The translations under genes were made by a program, and so were the position numbers. This document shows positions 27,484 to 36,854 of a DNA stretch of 64,000 nt, in pieces (the stretch's first letter is position 1; each line of letters opens with the position of its first letter). The DNA is from Hyphomicrobium sp. (GTDB lineage: Bacteria > Pseudomonadota > Alphaproteobacteria > Rhizobiales > Hyphomicrobiaceae): the NCBI GenBank assembly GCA_019751875.1, contig JAIEMV010000002.1, forward strand, positions 186,001 to 250,000, written 5' to 3'. The notes beneath the pieces are model-generated. The model was not told the DNA's origin. It did no database searches and was given only the letters and a program-made list of their open reading frames with translations.

Positions 27484-27794
27484 CGGCTAACCCATCGATG
27501 TGCAAGAGGAGCGGCACGGTTTGCCCTCGGCCACGGCCCCCTCAGTCTTCATTGACCATAGGTCTTAAGCACGAACGGCGCAACAAACGAGCGCGACCAT
27601 CCAGAACAAGCTTCTGAACAGATAAAAGTGTGGCCTTAGGACTACTGCCGATGACGCATTGACAGGCAGGGGGTGCCTCCACTTAATGCCGCCGCATCAA
27701 GGTACCTCCCCGCAAACAGACGCGGGTTACGTGCCCCCCACGCAACACCGGATTCGATACGAATTCGACGCGCAATGTCGAAAGGACGGCTGAA
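27484..27794. other. Gene-free gap upstream of gap
   Basis: About 310 bases containing the divergent start region of the coiled-coil gene and gap. A TTGACA at 27659-27664 followed by a small GGCA/TGCC hairpin may belong to the gap promoter, but the -10 is weak. Nothing else was identified. Confidence 0.35.
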
Positions 27795-28802
27795 ATGGCA
27801 GTGAAGGTCGCGATCAACGGTTTTGGACGTATCGGCCGGAACGTCTTGCGCGCCATCGTCGAGAGCGGCCGCACCGATATCCAAGTCGTTGCCATCAACG
27901 ATCTGGGTCCGGTAGAAACCAACGCGCACCTATTGCGTTTCGACAGCATCCACGGCCGCTTCCCGGCCAAAGTTGCCGTTTCAGGCGATACGATCGATGT
28001 CGGCTACGGAGCGATCAAAGTAACGGCCATCAAGAACCCGGCTGAACTTCCACATGGCGAAATGGGTATCGATATCGCGATGGAGTGCACCGGCATTTTC
28101 ACGGCACGGGATAAGGCTGCGGCCCACTTGAAGGCAGGCGCCAAGCGCGTGCTTGTTTCTGCCCCCGCGGATGGCGCTGACCTGACCGTCGTCTATGGCG
28201 TCAACCACGACAAGCTGACGAAGGATCACCTCGTAGTCTCGAACGCCTCATGTACGACGAACTGCCTCGCCCCGGTGGCGAAGGTGCTGCACGACCTCGT
28301 CGGCATCGACAAAGGCTTCATGACGACAATCCACTCTTACACGGGCGACCAGCCGACACTCGACACCATGCACAAGGATCTCTATCGCGGCCGCGCAGCG
28401 GCTCTTTCGATGATCCCGACCTCCACTGGCGCCGCCAAGGCCGTCGGCCTTGTGCTCCCTGAACTCAACGGCCGCCTTGATGGAACGGCGATCCGGGTTC
28501 CGACGCCGAACGTCTCGGTCGTCGACTTCAAGTTCATCGCCAAGAATGAAACGACAGCCGCCGAGATCAACGCCGCCATCACCAAGGCGGCCCACGGCCC
28601 CTTGAAGGGCGTACTCGGCGTCACCGATCAGCCCAACGTCTCGAGCGATTTCAACCACGATAGCCAATCGTCCATATTCCACCTCGACCAGACCAAGGTC
28701 ATGGACGGCAAGCTGGTTCGCGTACTCTCCTGGTACGATAACGAATGGGGCTTCTCCAACCGCATGAGCGATACCGCCGTCGCCATGGCGAAGCTCATCT
28801 GA
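27795..28802 (+). CDS. gap: Glyceraldehyde-3-phosphate dehydrogenase
   Basis: 335 residues, type I GAPDH. The NAD-binding start [17 protein letters not shown] is followed by the active-site [12 protein letters not shown] with the catalytic Cys, then [32 protein letters not shown] and the end [13 protein letters not shown]. It serves glycolysis and, in a phototroph, may also serve the Calvin cycle. It is followed by a class I aldolase gene; pgk and tkt, common partners in relatives, are absent here. Confidence 0.97.
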   Translation: MAVKVAINGFGRIGRNVLRAIVESGRTDIQVVAINDLGPVETNAHLLRFDSIHGRFPAKVAVSGDTIDVGYGAIKVTAIKNPAELPHGEMGIDIAMECTGIFTARDKAAAHLKAGAKRVLVSAPADGADLTVVYGVNHDKLTKDHLVVSNASCTTNCLAPVAKVLHDLVGIDKGFMTTIHSYTGDQPTLDTMHKDLYRGRAAALSMIPTSTGAAKAVGLVLPELNGRLDGTAIRVPTPNVSVVDFKFIAKNETTAAEINAAITKAAHGPLKGVLGVTDQPNVSSDFNHDSQSSIFHLDQTKVMDGKLVRVLSWYDNEWGFSNRMSDTAVAMAKLI

Positions 28803-28813
28803 TGCATTTCCCG

Positions 28814-28851
28814 GAAGGGCGTTCGCGAGCGAGCGCCCTTCATTGCTTTTT
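28814..28851 (+). terminator. Hairpin and T-run between gap and the aldolase gene
   Basis: GAAGGGCG (28814-28821) pairs with CGCCCTTC (28834-28841), followed by ATTG and five T residues. It lies 12 bases after the gap stop and 33 bases before the aldolase start, so it may terminate or partly attenuate read-through. Confidence 0.6.
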
Positions 28852-28883
28852 GACACCGCTGCGACGCGCCGACGGAGGCCCCG

Positions 28884-29918
28884 ATGACCGAGAAACTGGA
28901 AGATATTGCCCGCGCCATGGTGGCGCCCGGCAAAGGCATTCTCGCTGCCGACGAAAGCTCCGGCACCATCAAGAAGCGCTTCGACAAGATCAATCTTGCC
29001 TCGACCGAAGACAGCCGCCGCGACTATCGCGAAATGCTGTTTCGCTCCACCGACGCGATGAAGAACTACGTCTCGGGCGTCATCCTCTATGACGAAACGA
29101 TCCGGCAGAAAGCCAAGGACGGCACGCCTCTCGTCGAGATCATGCGCGCCGCCGGCTCCATCCCCGGCATCAAGGTCGATACCGGTGCCAAGCCGCTCGC
29201 CGGCCCCACATCCAAGATCGAAACCGTCACCGAAGGCCTCGACGGGCTGCGCGAGCGCCTTGCCGAATACCACGCGCTCGGTGCCCGTTTCGCAAAATGG
29301 CGCGGTGTCATCACCATCGCCGACGGCCTGCCGACGTGGAACTGCATCAAGGCCAATGCCCACGCCCTTGCCCGCTACGCCGCACTCTGCCAGGAAGCCG
29401 GTATTGTCCCGATCGTCGAACCGGAAGTCCTGATGGACGGCGCCTACTGCACGCACGACATCGACGAATGCTACCGCGTCACCGAGTGGACGCTCCGCAC
29501 CGTCTTCCGCGAGCTCTACGATGCACGCGTTTCGCTCGAAGGCATGATCCTGAAACCGAACATGGTCGTCGCAGGCCAGAAGAGCCCGAAACAGGCCTCC
29601 GCCGCCGAGGTTGCCGAAAAGACCGTGCGCGTGCTGAAGGCCACGGTCCCTTCGACGGTTCCCGGCATCGCATTCCTTTCCGGCGGGCAGTCGGACGAAG
29701 CGGCTACCGAGCATCTCTCGCTCATGAATGCCGGTGGTGGCCTGCCCTGGGCGCTCACCTTCTCCTACGGCCGCGCTCTTCAGGCGGCCGCACTCCAGGC
29801 CTGGGGCGGGAAGTCCGAAAATGTCGCCGCCGGCCAGCGCGCGTTCACACACCGCGCGAAGATGAATAGCCTCGCGGCTCTCGGAAAATGGGACGCCAAG
29901 CAGGAGAAGGCGGCGTAA
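28884..29918 (+). CDS. Class I fructose-bisphosphate aldolase
   Basis: 344 residues, of the eukaryote-like class I Schiff-base type. The start LEDIARAMVAPGKGILAADESSGTI is characteristic. The Schiff-base lysine is in EGMILKPNMVVAG and the substrate-binding part is IAFLSGGQSDEAATEHL. The C-terminus has the small active-site tail. It cleaves or forms fructose-1,6-bisphosphate. It lies directly behind gap on the same strand, with its own ribosome site (GGAGG region before 28884). Confidence 0.95.
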   Translation: MTEKLEDIARAMVAPGKGILAADESSGTIKKRFDKINLASTEDSRRDYREMLFRSTDAMKNYVSGVILYDETIRQKAKDGTPLVEIMRAAGSIPGIKVDTGAKPLAGPTSKIETVTEGLDGLRERLAEYHALGARFAKWRGVITIADGLPTWNCIKANAHALARYAALCQEAGIVPIVEPEVLMDGAYCTHDIDECYRVTEWTLRTVFRELYDARVSLEGMILKPNMVVAGQKSPKQASAAEVAEKTVRVLKATVPSTVPGIAFLSGGQSDEAATEHLSLMNAGGGLPWALTFSYGRALQAAALQAWGGKSENVAAGQRAFTHRAKMNSLAALGKWDAKQEKAA

Positions 29919-29945
29919 AGCTCCTCCCGCGACCCAATAGTCAAG

Positions 29946-29976
29946 CGGCCGCTCTGGCGACGGAGCGGCCGTTTTT
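29946..29976 (+). terminator. Terminator of the aldolase gene
   Basis: A perfect 9-bp stem (29946-29954 with 29963-29971) is followed by five T residues. It reaches the stop codon of the convergent small gene. Confidence 0.85.
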
Positions 29977-30179
29977 CATGTTTGTTCTTCCTGCTCGGCA
30001 AGCCGCCGGTCGAGCACGGCTTCCAGTTCGGCGAGGTCCCGCGGCAGCGGAAGTCCCATTGCACGGAATTCGTTTAACTTGCCGCGCAGGAGTTCCTCCA
30101 CCTCATGGACATCCTCCGGCTGCTCGTTCATCCGGATCAGGAGTGATGCGATTTCTGCCTGTATGTCTTCGAAGGCCAT
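29976..30179 (-). CDS. Small acidic helical protein
   Basis: 67 residues from the ATG at 30179, preceded by AAGGAGA. The sequence is mostly charged helix (FEDIQAEIASLLIRMNEQPED, then HEVEELLRGKLNEF). It has no membrane segment and no motif I recognise. The gene lies between the aldolase and cytochrome genes. Its low pI suggests a cytosolic protein-binding role, but this is speculation. Confidence 0.6.
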   Translation of the reverse strand: MAFEDIQAEIASLLIRMNEQPEDVHEVEELLRGKLNEFRAMGLPLPRDLAELEAVLDRRLAEQEEQT

Positions 30180-30284
30180 GACCGTCTCCTTTGCGAACAC
30201 GCATTATAATTGGCGCTTCATCGCCACCGCCGACCTTGATCAGCCTCAAAGTCAGGCTTGCGAAAAGGCAGCAAAGTTCAATCC

Positions 30285-30617
30285 ATGAAGATTGGCAATC
30301 AGGCTTCGTTGTTCATCGCCGTGCTCGTGCTGTCGGCTTTGCACGCGAACGCGGCTGACGACGTTGCAAAAGGCCGCGAACTCGCGCAGCGGCTCTGCGC
30401 CACCTGTCACATGGCTCCGGGACAAGGTGAAAAGAATTCCCGCGCCGAAATTCCAGGCTTCTACGCCATCGCCCGACGTCCCAACCAGACGGAGCAAGGC
30501 ATCGTCGAATGGCTTCGCTCCGTGCCGCCCATGATGCCGAACCACCACCTGTCACAAGACGAGATGATCTCGCTGTCGCAATTCATCATGTCGCTGCGGG
30601 ACGAGCCGCCGTCATAA
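30285..30617 (+). CDS. Mono-haem c-type cytochrome
   Basis: 110 residues from the ATG at 30285. A signal peptide ends LHANAAD. The haem motif is RLCATCHMAPG (CxxCH). The distal Met could be in the VPPMMPNHHLS segment, and the C-terminal helix ISLSQFIMSLRD is typical of class I cytochromes. It is periplasmic. There are no respiratory or photosynthetic genes beside it, so its electron partner is unclear. Confidence 0.88.
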   Translation: MKIGNQASLFIAVLVLSALHANAADDVAKGRELAQRLCATCHMAPGQGEKNSRAEIPGFYAIARRPNQTEQGIVEWLRSVPPMMPNHHLSQDEMISLSQFIMSLRDEPPS

Positions 30618-30633
30618 CCGCGGCCGATTATAC

Positions 30634-32547
30634 TCAGTTCGCAATCAGCCCTGACATGGCCTCGGAAAAACTGCTCGGCATCTTGACCTGCTTGGCAGGC
30701 TTCGCGGCCGGTGCATTTTTCTTCCTCCTGGGCCGGGGCTCCTCCATTCCATCCTCTTCGATGGACGAGGTCTCGACATCGGCCACCGGTGTCTCGATCG
30801 AGCGAACCGATCGACCGCCCAGCGCTTGGGATACGCGGCTATCGAGGCCATACACGTCGCCGAAGTTGAGCACCTTACCGTCGTCGTCGATCCACGTGGT
30901 CAGGTACACGGTGTGCACCCAGATGTGATTGTCGAGACTGACGGTCTCCGACGACCGCCGCGCAGCCACCGCGCGATCGCGGCTCCAGCCCTTATCCTGC
31001 TCCAGCAGCACTTCGGCAAACCGCATGGGATCGTTGACGCGAATACAGCCGTGCGAATAGGGCCGCTTCGACTGCGCAAACAGGTGCCGCTGCGTCGTGT
31101 CGTGCATGTAGACGTCGTGGGTATTGGGGAACATGAACTTCACGAACCCGAGCGGATTCTCACCTCCCGGTGGCTGAATGAAGCTGTATTGCCGAAGGTC
31201 TGCCGTTGACCAGTCAACCGAATACGGGTCCACCGGTTTTCCGTTGCGATAGGCCGTGAAGCCATAGGCCTTGATCACAGCCGCCCCACCACCGCCACCC
31301 CCGAACAGCTGATCGAAAAATCCGCCGCCGCCCGCCCTCTGCAAGCGCGGCTTCAGTTCTTTCGCCTTGATACCGTCCGGCACGCCCCAAGAGGGATTGA
31401 AAACGATTGTCTTCATCTCTGCCGAGAACGAGGGCGTCGGCCACTCTGGCAGCCCGACGATGATTTTCTCTTTGAAAATGACTTTGTCACCCTTGAACGT
31501 GCGCGTGATGTATTCCGGTACGTTATTGATGACGTAGGACGCACCCAATTCGTCCGGCATCCAGCGCCAGCGTTCCATGTTGATGACGATGCGCTGCGTG
31601 TCGCGCGAGGCGTCCGGAGGAGAAACGCTCTCGCCCTCGCGGTTGAGCGCCGTGCGTGTGCGCCGGTTGATCTGCCCATTGGCCTTCAAACCCTTCTCGG
31701 TCTGAAAAGCCGTAACGGCCGCAGCCAGCTTCTCATCATAAAGCGTCTCCTGACCCGCAAAAGCGGCCGGCTGCTTCAGGCGCTTGCGAAGAAGAGCGAT
31801 ATCGCCATGCAGTGAGCCGGGCTTGATCGTTGCCCCGTCGGCTGGCAGCTTGACCAGCAAAGCTTCGTCGACGGGCGCAGGCGGCGTCACCGGTCCCAAT
31901 CGCTTGACCAGCTCGGCACGCAGCCGCTGGAACTGTTCGTGCTTCGGATGCAGCCCCACGAGATAACCCGCCGGATCCGACTGGCCTTCAAGATCCTTGA
32001 TGATCGCGTTCGGATCGCGAACCGGAGGTGTCAGATCGAGCAACTGGCTGATCGACAGGGGACGCACCCGTCCGCCCTTTGCGTGTCGGGCATACGTGAG
32101 AGCCGCCAATGTCAGTTGCGCCTCAGCGGCACCTTGAGCATCCGCCGCGCTGAAGGCAGCACTCGTATTCGGTAATGGAAATGCCTTCGGATTGAGCCCC
32201 CACTGCTCCGCCTGGCCAATTTCGGTAACGAGCGCCTGACCGCCATTCGTCAGCCCCGACGAGGTCGTCCACAGCGGATCCTTACGCGCGCCGTAGAACG
32301 CGAGAGCAGCCGCCACGTCGTCCTTCGCGAAGTTCTGAGCGAAGACAGAATCCTGAAGTTTCGCCACAGCGGCCGCGACAACCGGAGACGCGCTGACGGA
32401 TGTGCCGCTCTCCTCGGCCGCTTGAGCGGTGGGTGCAGCACTGGCGGCCGGCGCCGGTTCGGTCGTTGCCGCAGCGGGCCCGGACACACACAACATGCTG
32501 AGCAGTCCGGCAGCAAGTACCTGGCGGACAGGAGGGGTAAGGCTCAT
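30634..32547 (-). CDS. L,D-transpeptidase, YcbB/LdtD-like
   Basis: 637 residues from the ATG at 32547. A signal peptide ends VSGPAAAT. A peptidoglycan-binding domain with ETLYDEKLAAAVTAFQTEKGLKANGQI comes before the catalytic YkuD domain. The active-site motif is YSHGCIRVNDPMRFAE, with the His, Ser and Cys needed for 3-3 cross-link formation. A basic, proline-rich C-terminal tail (EEPRPRRKKNAPAAK) is unusual for the family. It lies convergent with the cytochrome gene. It forms 3-3 peptidoglycan links or attaches outer-membrane proteins, which fits other envelope genes in the window. Confidence 0.9.
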   Translation of the reverse strand: MSLTPPVRQVLAAGLLSMLCVSGPAAATTEPAPAASAAPTAQAAEESGTSVSASPVVAAAVAKLQDSVFAQNFAKDDVAAALAFYGARKDPLWTTSSGLTNGGQALVTEIGQAEQWGLNPKAFPLPNTSAAFSAADAQGAAEAQLTLAALTYARHAKGGRVRPLSISQLLDLTPPVRDPNAIIKDLEGQSDPAGYLVGLHPKHEQFQRLRAELVKRLGPVTPPAPVDEALLVKLPADGATIKPGSLHGDIALLRKRLKQPAAFAGQETLYDEKLAAAVTAFQTEKGLKANGQINRRTRTALNREGESVSPPDASRDTQRIVINMERWRWMPDELGASYVINNVPEYITRTFKGDKVIFKEKIIVGLPEWPTPSFSAEMKTIVFNPSWGVPDGIKAKELKPRLQRAGGGGFFDQLFGGGGGGAAVIKAYGFTAYRNGKPVDPYSVDWSTADLRQYSFIQPPGGENPLGFVKFMFPNTHDVYMHDTTQRHLFAQSKRPYSHGCIRVNDPMRFAEVLLEQDKGWSRDRAVAARRSSETVSLDNHIWVHTVYLTTWIDDDGKVLNFGDVYGLDSRVSQALGGRSVRSIETPVADVETSSIEEDGMEEPRPRRKKNAPAAKPAKQVKMPSSFSEAMSGLIAN

Positions 32548-32793
32548 GGGTTGATAGTCTCCGGACCGATCGTCGATTGGGTGGGGCAATAATGATTCCT
32601 AGCGTCATAAACGTCCGGGGTGATCATGGCGATTTGTTGGGCGAACGCCAGACAGCAGTTCCACTTGTGCCCGATTTGCATCCCCCTGCGCCAGCCACTT
32701 TTCCGCCTTAATCAGCCCGGAATAGCGCCCCTCCCGCGCCAACACGGCGGCGACGACGTCCGCAGCCCCGCGCCCACCAAAGGTTTCACAGCC

Positions 32794-33447
32794 ATGGCTC
32801 AGGATGATCTCCGAACTCAGCTGGTCCTGGCACTCCCCGCACGGTCGGGTGGCGGTCCGCTACTCGCCCGCTTGGTCGCTGCCGCTGCCCGAATTGCACC
32901 GATCGCCACGGTCGTCATCGAACCTGACCCTGAGTTGCCGATCCTCCCGCCGGAACTCGCACCCGCCGTCGAACAGATACAAGCCCTTGGAATTGCAACG
33001 CTGATCGCCCGGGATGCGCCACTCGCGCGCCTCGTCAAAGCCGATGGCGTTCATCTTCCAGTATCCAAGGTTGCCCCCGCCGAATACCGCGAAGCGAGGG
33101 AAACCGTGGGCAGCCGCTTCATCGTGGGCGTTGACGTCGGCCGCACGCGACACGACGCCATGATGCTCGGCGAAGAAGGCGCCGATTACATCGCTTTCGG
33201 CATTCCGCCCCACGTCGAAGACCGCGACACCGCCCGCGTGCGCCGCCGTGAATTGATTGCCTGGTGGTCGGAGATCTTCGAAGTCCCCTGCGTCGCTTTT
33301 GATGTCGAAACATCCCAGGACGCCCACGATTTGGCCGCATCCGGCGCGGACTTTGTCGCCTTGCGAGTCCCTGCCGGATTGCTGCCTGAGGACGTCGAGG
33401 CTTACCTCTCCCCGTTCATCGCGCAACTGGCCATCACGACGACATGA
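32794..33447 (+). CDS. ThiE-like thiamine-phosphate synthase, divergent
   Basis: 217 residues from the ATG at 32794. A TIM-barrel ThiE/TenI-type protein: DGVHLPVSKVA, then RFIVGVDVGRTRHDAMMLGEEGADYIAFG. The normal phosphate loop and the HxxTK segment of true ThiE are not recognisable. The usual GGI motif near the end is replaced by VAFDVET. It is probably a paralogue with altered activity rather than the main thiamine enzyme. The next gene begins 17 bases downstream. Confidence 0.7.
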   Translation: MAQDDLRTQLVLALPARSGGGPLLARLVAAAARIAPIATVVIEPDPELPILPPELAPAVEQIQALGIATLIARDAPLARLVKADGVHLPVSKVAPAEYREARETVGSRFIVGVDVGRTRHDAMMLGEEGADYIAFGIPPHVEDRDTARVRRRELIAWWSEIFEVPCVAFDVETSQDAHDLAASGADFVALRVPAGLLPEDVEAYLSPFIAQLAITTT

Positions 33448-33463
33448 ACAAAGCCGGTCGGAA

Positions 33464-34471
33464 ATGAACAAAGCTCTGCTCGCCTTGCTAGTGGTTGTCG
33501 GTGCTGGCGCCGGAGCCGCGGGCGTCCTCGTCGCGACCGGTCAATTGCAGATGCCAGACGTCGCATCTGTGCCGTCCGAGGTGCTCACCTCGCCAGATCC
33601 ATCGGCGCAGCCGAACCGGCAGGTCGACGACGATGCAGCCTATACCGCTTTCGATCAGGGACAGTACCTCACCGCCCTTTCGCTTGCCGAAGCGCGAGCG
33701 GCACTGGGCGATCCGCAGGCCCACACGCTCGTCGCGCGCATCTATGACGGCGGCCTTGGCGTCGCCAAGGATGAGATTACCGCAGCCCGCTGGTATGCCC
33801 GCGCCGCCGAACTCGGCGATGTGCCGGCCATGCTCGCATTCGGCAACATGCTGGCCGAAGGCCGCGGCGTAGGAAAGGATCGTACCGCCGCCGCCGAAAT
33901 GTATGAAAAGGCAGCCGCCACCGGCGACCCACTGGCCAACTACAACCTCGGTCTTCTCTTTCTCAAAGGCGACGGCAAACCCGAAAACGCCTATCGCGCC
34001 GCCAAGCACATCCAGTATGCCGCCGAGAACAACATTGCGCAGGCCCAGTACGATCTCGCCGCTCTCTATCAGAAGGGCGTCGGCGTCGACAGCAATGCGA
34101 TCGAAGCCGCGCGATGGATGTCGCGCGCGGCCAACCAGGGCCTGCTCGCCGCCCAGTACGAATATGCTGTCATGCTTTTGCGTGGGTTCGGCCTCAAGGA
34201 CGACGAGAAGAAAGCAATCCCCCTGCTCCAGACCGCTGCAGAGAAAGGGGTGGCCGGAGCCCAGAATCGTTTGGCGTGGATTCATCAGGAAGGTGCCGGT
34301 GGGGTATCGAAGAACCCGGCGGAAGCAGCAAAATGGCGCCTCATCGCCAAGGCCGGCGGCGTTTCGGACGAGAAACTCGACCTCCTCGTCGATGCAATGC
34401 CGGAAAGCGAAAAAAAAGCCGCTCAAAAAGCCGCGCAGGAATGGCAGGACAAACGCCTCACACTCCGCTAG
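33464..34471 (+). CDS. Sel1-repeat (TPR-like) protein
   Basis: 335 residues from the ATG at 33464, where a signal anchor (ALLALLVVVGAGAGAAGVLVA) begins. The body is a series of Sel1-like repeats, for example ARIYDGGLGVAKDEITAARWYARAAELGD, LGLLFLKGDGKPENAYRAAKH and LAALYQKGVGVDSNAIEAARWM. These repeats mediate protein interactions, often in exopolysaccharide or secretion regulation. It is downstream of the ThiE-like gene and upstream of suhB. The specific partner is unknown. Confidence 0.85.
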   Translation: MNKALLALLVVVGAGAGAAGVLVATGQLQMPDVASVPSEVLTSPDPSAQPNRQVDDDAAYTAFDQGQYLTALSLAEARAALGDPQAHTLVARIYDGGLGVAKDEITAARWYARAAELGDVPAMLAFGNMLAEGRGVGKDRTAAAEMYEKAAATGDPLANYNLGLLFLKGDGKPENAYRAAKHIQYAAENNIAQAQYDLAALYQKGVGVDSNAIEAARWMSRAANQGLLAAQYEYAVMLLRGFGLKDDEKKAIPLLQTAAEKGVAGAQNRLAWIHQEGAGGVSKNPAEAAKWRLIAKAGGVSDEKLDLLVDAMPESEKKAAQKAAQEWQDKRLTLR

Positions 34472-34525
34472 GCAGAGGACCCGCTTGACGTCGCTGTCCC
34501 AGCCTTACTGTTTTTGTGCTTTCCA

Positions 34526-35314
34526 ATGCCCGCTTCCGCACTGATCAATGTCATGACCCAGGCAGCCCGCAAGGCGGCCCGCTCGCTGGTGCGCGATTTT
34601 GGCGAGGTCGAGCAGCTTCAGGTCTCGATCAAGGGTCCCGCCAACTTCGTCTCCGCCGCCGACCACAAGGCCGAAGACATCCTGTTCAAGGAATTGAACA
34701 AAGCCCGCCCGCAGTACGGCTTCCTCATGGAGGAGGGCGGCGTCGTCGAAGGTGCCGACAAATCCCACCGCTGGATTATCGATCCGCTCGACGGCACCAC
34801 CAACTTTCTGCATGGCATCCCGATGTTCGCCATTTCCATAGGCCTTGAACGCGACGGCCAACTCGTCGCCGGGCTCGTCTATAACCCGATCGCCGACGAA
34901 CTCTTCACCGCCGAGAAGGGCAAAGGCGCCTTCCTCAATGAAAAGCGCCGCCTCCGCGTGGCCGCGCGCAAAACAGTTGGCGATGCCGTCGTCGCGACTG
35001 GCATCCCCCACCGCGGGCGCCCCGGTCATCCGGGCTTCATGAAGGAAATGTCCACCGCCATGGGCGAGGTCGCCGGCATCCGGCGCACAGGATCTGCCGC
35101 CCTCGATCTCGCCTGGACCGCAGCAGGCCGCTTTGACTGCTATTGGGAACGCAACTTGAAGCCGTGGGATCTGGCGGCAGGCATTGTGATCGTGCGCGAA
35201 GCAGGTGGCATCGTCACCGATCTCCAAGGCACCGACAAGATGCTCGACAAGGGCGACGTGATCGCCGGCAACGGACACATGGTCAAGGCCATGCGCACTC
35301 TCGTCACGGCCTGA
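34526..35314 (+). CDS. suhB: Inositol-1-monophosphatase family protein SuhB
   Basis: 262 residues from the ATG at 34526, with an alternative four codons earlier. Metal-binding motifs are LMEEGGVVEG, WIIDPLDGTTNFLHGIPMFAISIGL and the C-terminal WDLAAGIVIVREAGG. It hydrolyses inositol monophosphate and related sugar phosphates, and in enterobacteria SuhB also takes part in rRNA antitermination. It is convergent with pdxH, with only 4 bases between stops. Confidence 0.93.
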   Translation: MPASALINVMTQAARKAARSLVRDFGEVEQLQVSIKGPANFVSAADHKAEDILFKELNKARPQYGFLMEEGGVVEGADKSHRWIIDPLDGTTNFLHGIPMFAISIGLERDGQLVAGLVYNPIADELFTAEKGKGAFLNEKRRLRVAARKTVGDAVVATGIPHRGRPGHPGFMKEMSTAMGEVAGIRRTGSAALDLAWTAAGRFDCYWERNLKPWDLAAGIVIVREAGGIVTDLQGTDKMLDKGDVIAGNGHMVKAMRTLVTA

Positions 35315-35318
35315 ACGC

Positions 35319-35960
35319 TCACGGATAGAGCCGCGTTTTCGTCCAGCCATCGTCGGGCGTGTCGCGGCGGAACACCAGCCGGTCGTGTAGCCGGAACGGC
35401 CGGTCCGACCAGAATTCGATCTCGAGCGGCGTCAGCCGGAAACCGGACCAGTGCGGCGGCCGCGGTATCGCGCTGATGCCGAACCGGGCGGTCTCGAGCG
35501 CGACCGCCTTCTCCAAGGCGAGCCGGCTCTCCAGCGGACGCGACTGCTTCGATGCCCACGCACCGATGCGGCTCGTGCGATGCCGCGACGCGTAGTATTC
35601 GTCCGCCTCCTCCGCCGACACCGGCGTGATAATGCCCCGCGCCCGCACTTGCCGCAGCAAGCTCTTCCAATGAAACACGATCGCGGCTTGGGGATTAGCC
35701 GCGAGTTCGCGGCCCTTTGCGCTTTCCAGATTGGTGTAGAACACGAACCCGCGCCCCGGCACATTCGGCCCATCGAGACCTTTCAGAAGCACCATCCGCA
35801 CGTTCGGAAGGCCTGACGCGTCACAGGTCGCGATCGCCATGGCGTTGGGGTCATTCGGCTCCTTTTCCCGCGCCTCGCCAAACCACCCCTCAAAGAGGAG
35901 AAACGGCTCTACCGCTTCGGCGAAGTCTCCCGTAGGCCCATCGTGGCTTGTCTGGCTCAT
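35319..35960 (-). CDS. pdxH: Pyridoxamine 5'-phosphate oxidase
   Basis: 213 residues from the ATG at 35960, preceded by GAAGGGCAGAGAC. It is an FMN-dependent oxidase forming pyridoxal phosphate. The FMN/substrate residues are in [43 protein letters not shown] and [19 protein letters not shown]. The C-terminal LYP end is standard. It is convergent with suhB. Confidence 0.95.
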   Translation of the reverse strand: MSQTSHDGPTGDFAEAVEPFLLFEGWFGEAREKEPNDPNAMAIATCDASGLPNVRMVLLKGLDGPNVPGRGFVFYTNLESAKGRELAANPQAAIVFHWKSLLRQVRARGIITPVSAEEADEYYASRHRTSRIGAWASKQSRPLESRLALEKAVALETARFGISAIPRPPHWSGFRLTPLEIEFWSDRPFRLHDRLVFRRDTPDDGWTKTRLYP

Positions 35961-36150
35961 GTCTCTGCCCTTCTCCCGCGGGCGGGATGATCCGCATCCT
36001 CGCCGCCATGCCTTCAATGCCCGTTAACGCCTGCCGCATGCCGCTCCGATCGATACACCCATTGAGACTTTTTTATCCATGTTCAGCGACGATGGCCTGG
36101 ATCGGCTCAGTCGAAGCCGTTGCGTTTCAGTTTCGAGTGCGAGTACCGCC

Positions 36151-36630
36151 ATGCGTGAAACACTGCCCTTTACGTCCCTCGCAGCCGGGGGCCTGACGGC
36201 CTTTGCCTTGGTTGCTGCCATCTTCCTCTCCACCGGCAGCGCCGGTGCGATCGAGCCGGGACACATGGCTGCGGAAGCCCAGGCACCCTCGTGCAGTTGC
36301 CCCGGCATCTCCAACCGCCGACAAAAACCGAAGTTCGCCGACTTGAAGGCGGCCCCCGATGATGGCGGCCCCCTCGACTCCAGCGATGAGATAGCAGCCC
36401 TTTCCAGCGTCCAGCACGCCCTTTCCGCAACGGCGGACGGTGCAACCTACGTCTGGCACCGCAACAACGGCCGCATCTCGGGCCTCATCCGGCCCACATC
36501 CTCCTTCAAAAATGTCGAAGGCGGGATCTGCCGGCATGTCATCGTGATGTTGACGACGGGGGCAAAAACCCGAAAAACCGAAGGAGTGGCCTGCCGGCAG
36601 GAAAACGGCGTCTGGAACCTCGAAGGCTGA
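36151..36630 (+). CDS. Secreted surface-antigen-like protein
   Basis: 159 residues from the ATG at 36151. A signal peptide ends GSAGAIEP. A proline/cysteine segment (APSCSCPG) follows. The C-terminal part (ADGATYVWHRNNGRISGLIRP, then CRHVIVMLTTG and CRQENGVWNLEG) resembles the C-terminal domain of 17-kDa surface antigens in alphaproteobacteria. No lipobox is seen. Outer-membrane or periplasmic location is likely; function is unknown. Confidence 0.6.
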   Translation: MRETLPFTSLAAGGLTAFALVAAIFLSTGSAGAIEPGHMAAEAQAPSCSCPGISNRRQKPKFADLKAAPDDGGPLDSSDEIAALSSVQHALSATADGATYVWHRNNGRISGLIRPTSSFKNVEGGICRHVIVMLTTGAKTRKTEGVACRQENGVWNLEG

Positions 36631-36854
36631 ACCGGACTGTCCGCCAAACGTCCGGGGCGATGAGCCGCGCTGCCGAATGGATTGGCCAGGCCAACCTGCA
36701 CCGGCGTTTCATTGGTAAATCAACCGCTTGGTTTCGAACCTTGGGCTCGATCGAGCCCGCGAAGCCGTATCGGCGAGCCTAGACTGGACCGCACAAAGCT
36801 TTTGTGTAGGATGCCGCAAAATTACACGCACAGAGACAAGGAATTGGGGAGCTC

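Noticed and set aside
28248-29852. 534-codon minus-strand frame opposite gap and aldolase
   Set aside because: It spans two well-supported plus-strand genes and has no domain; a shadow frame.
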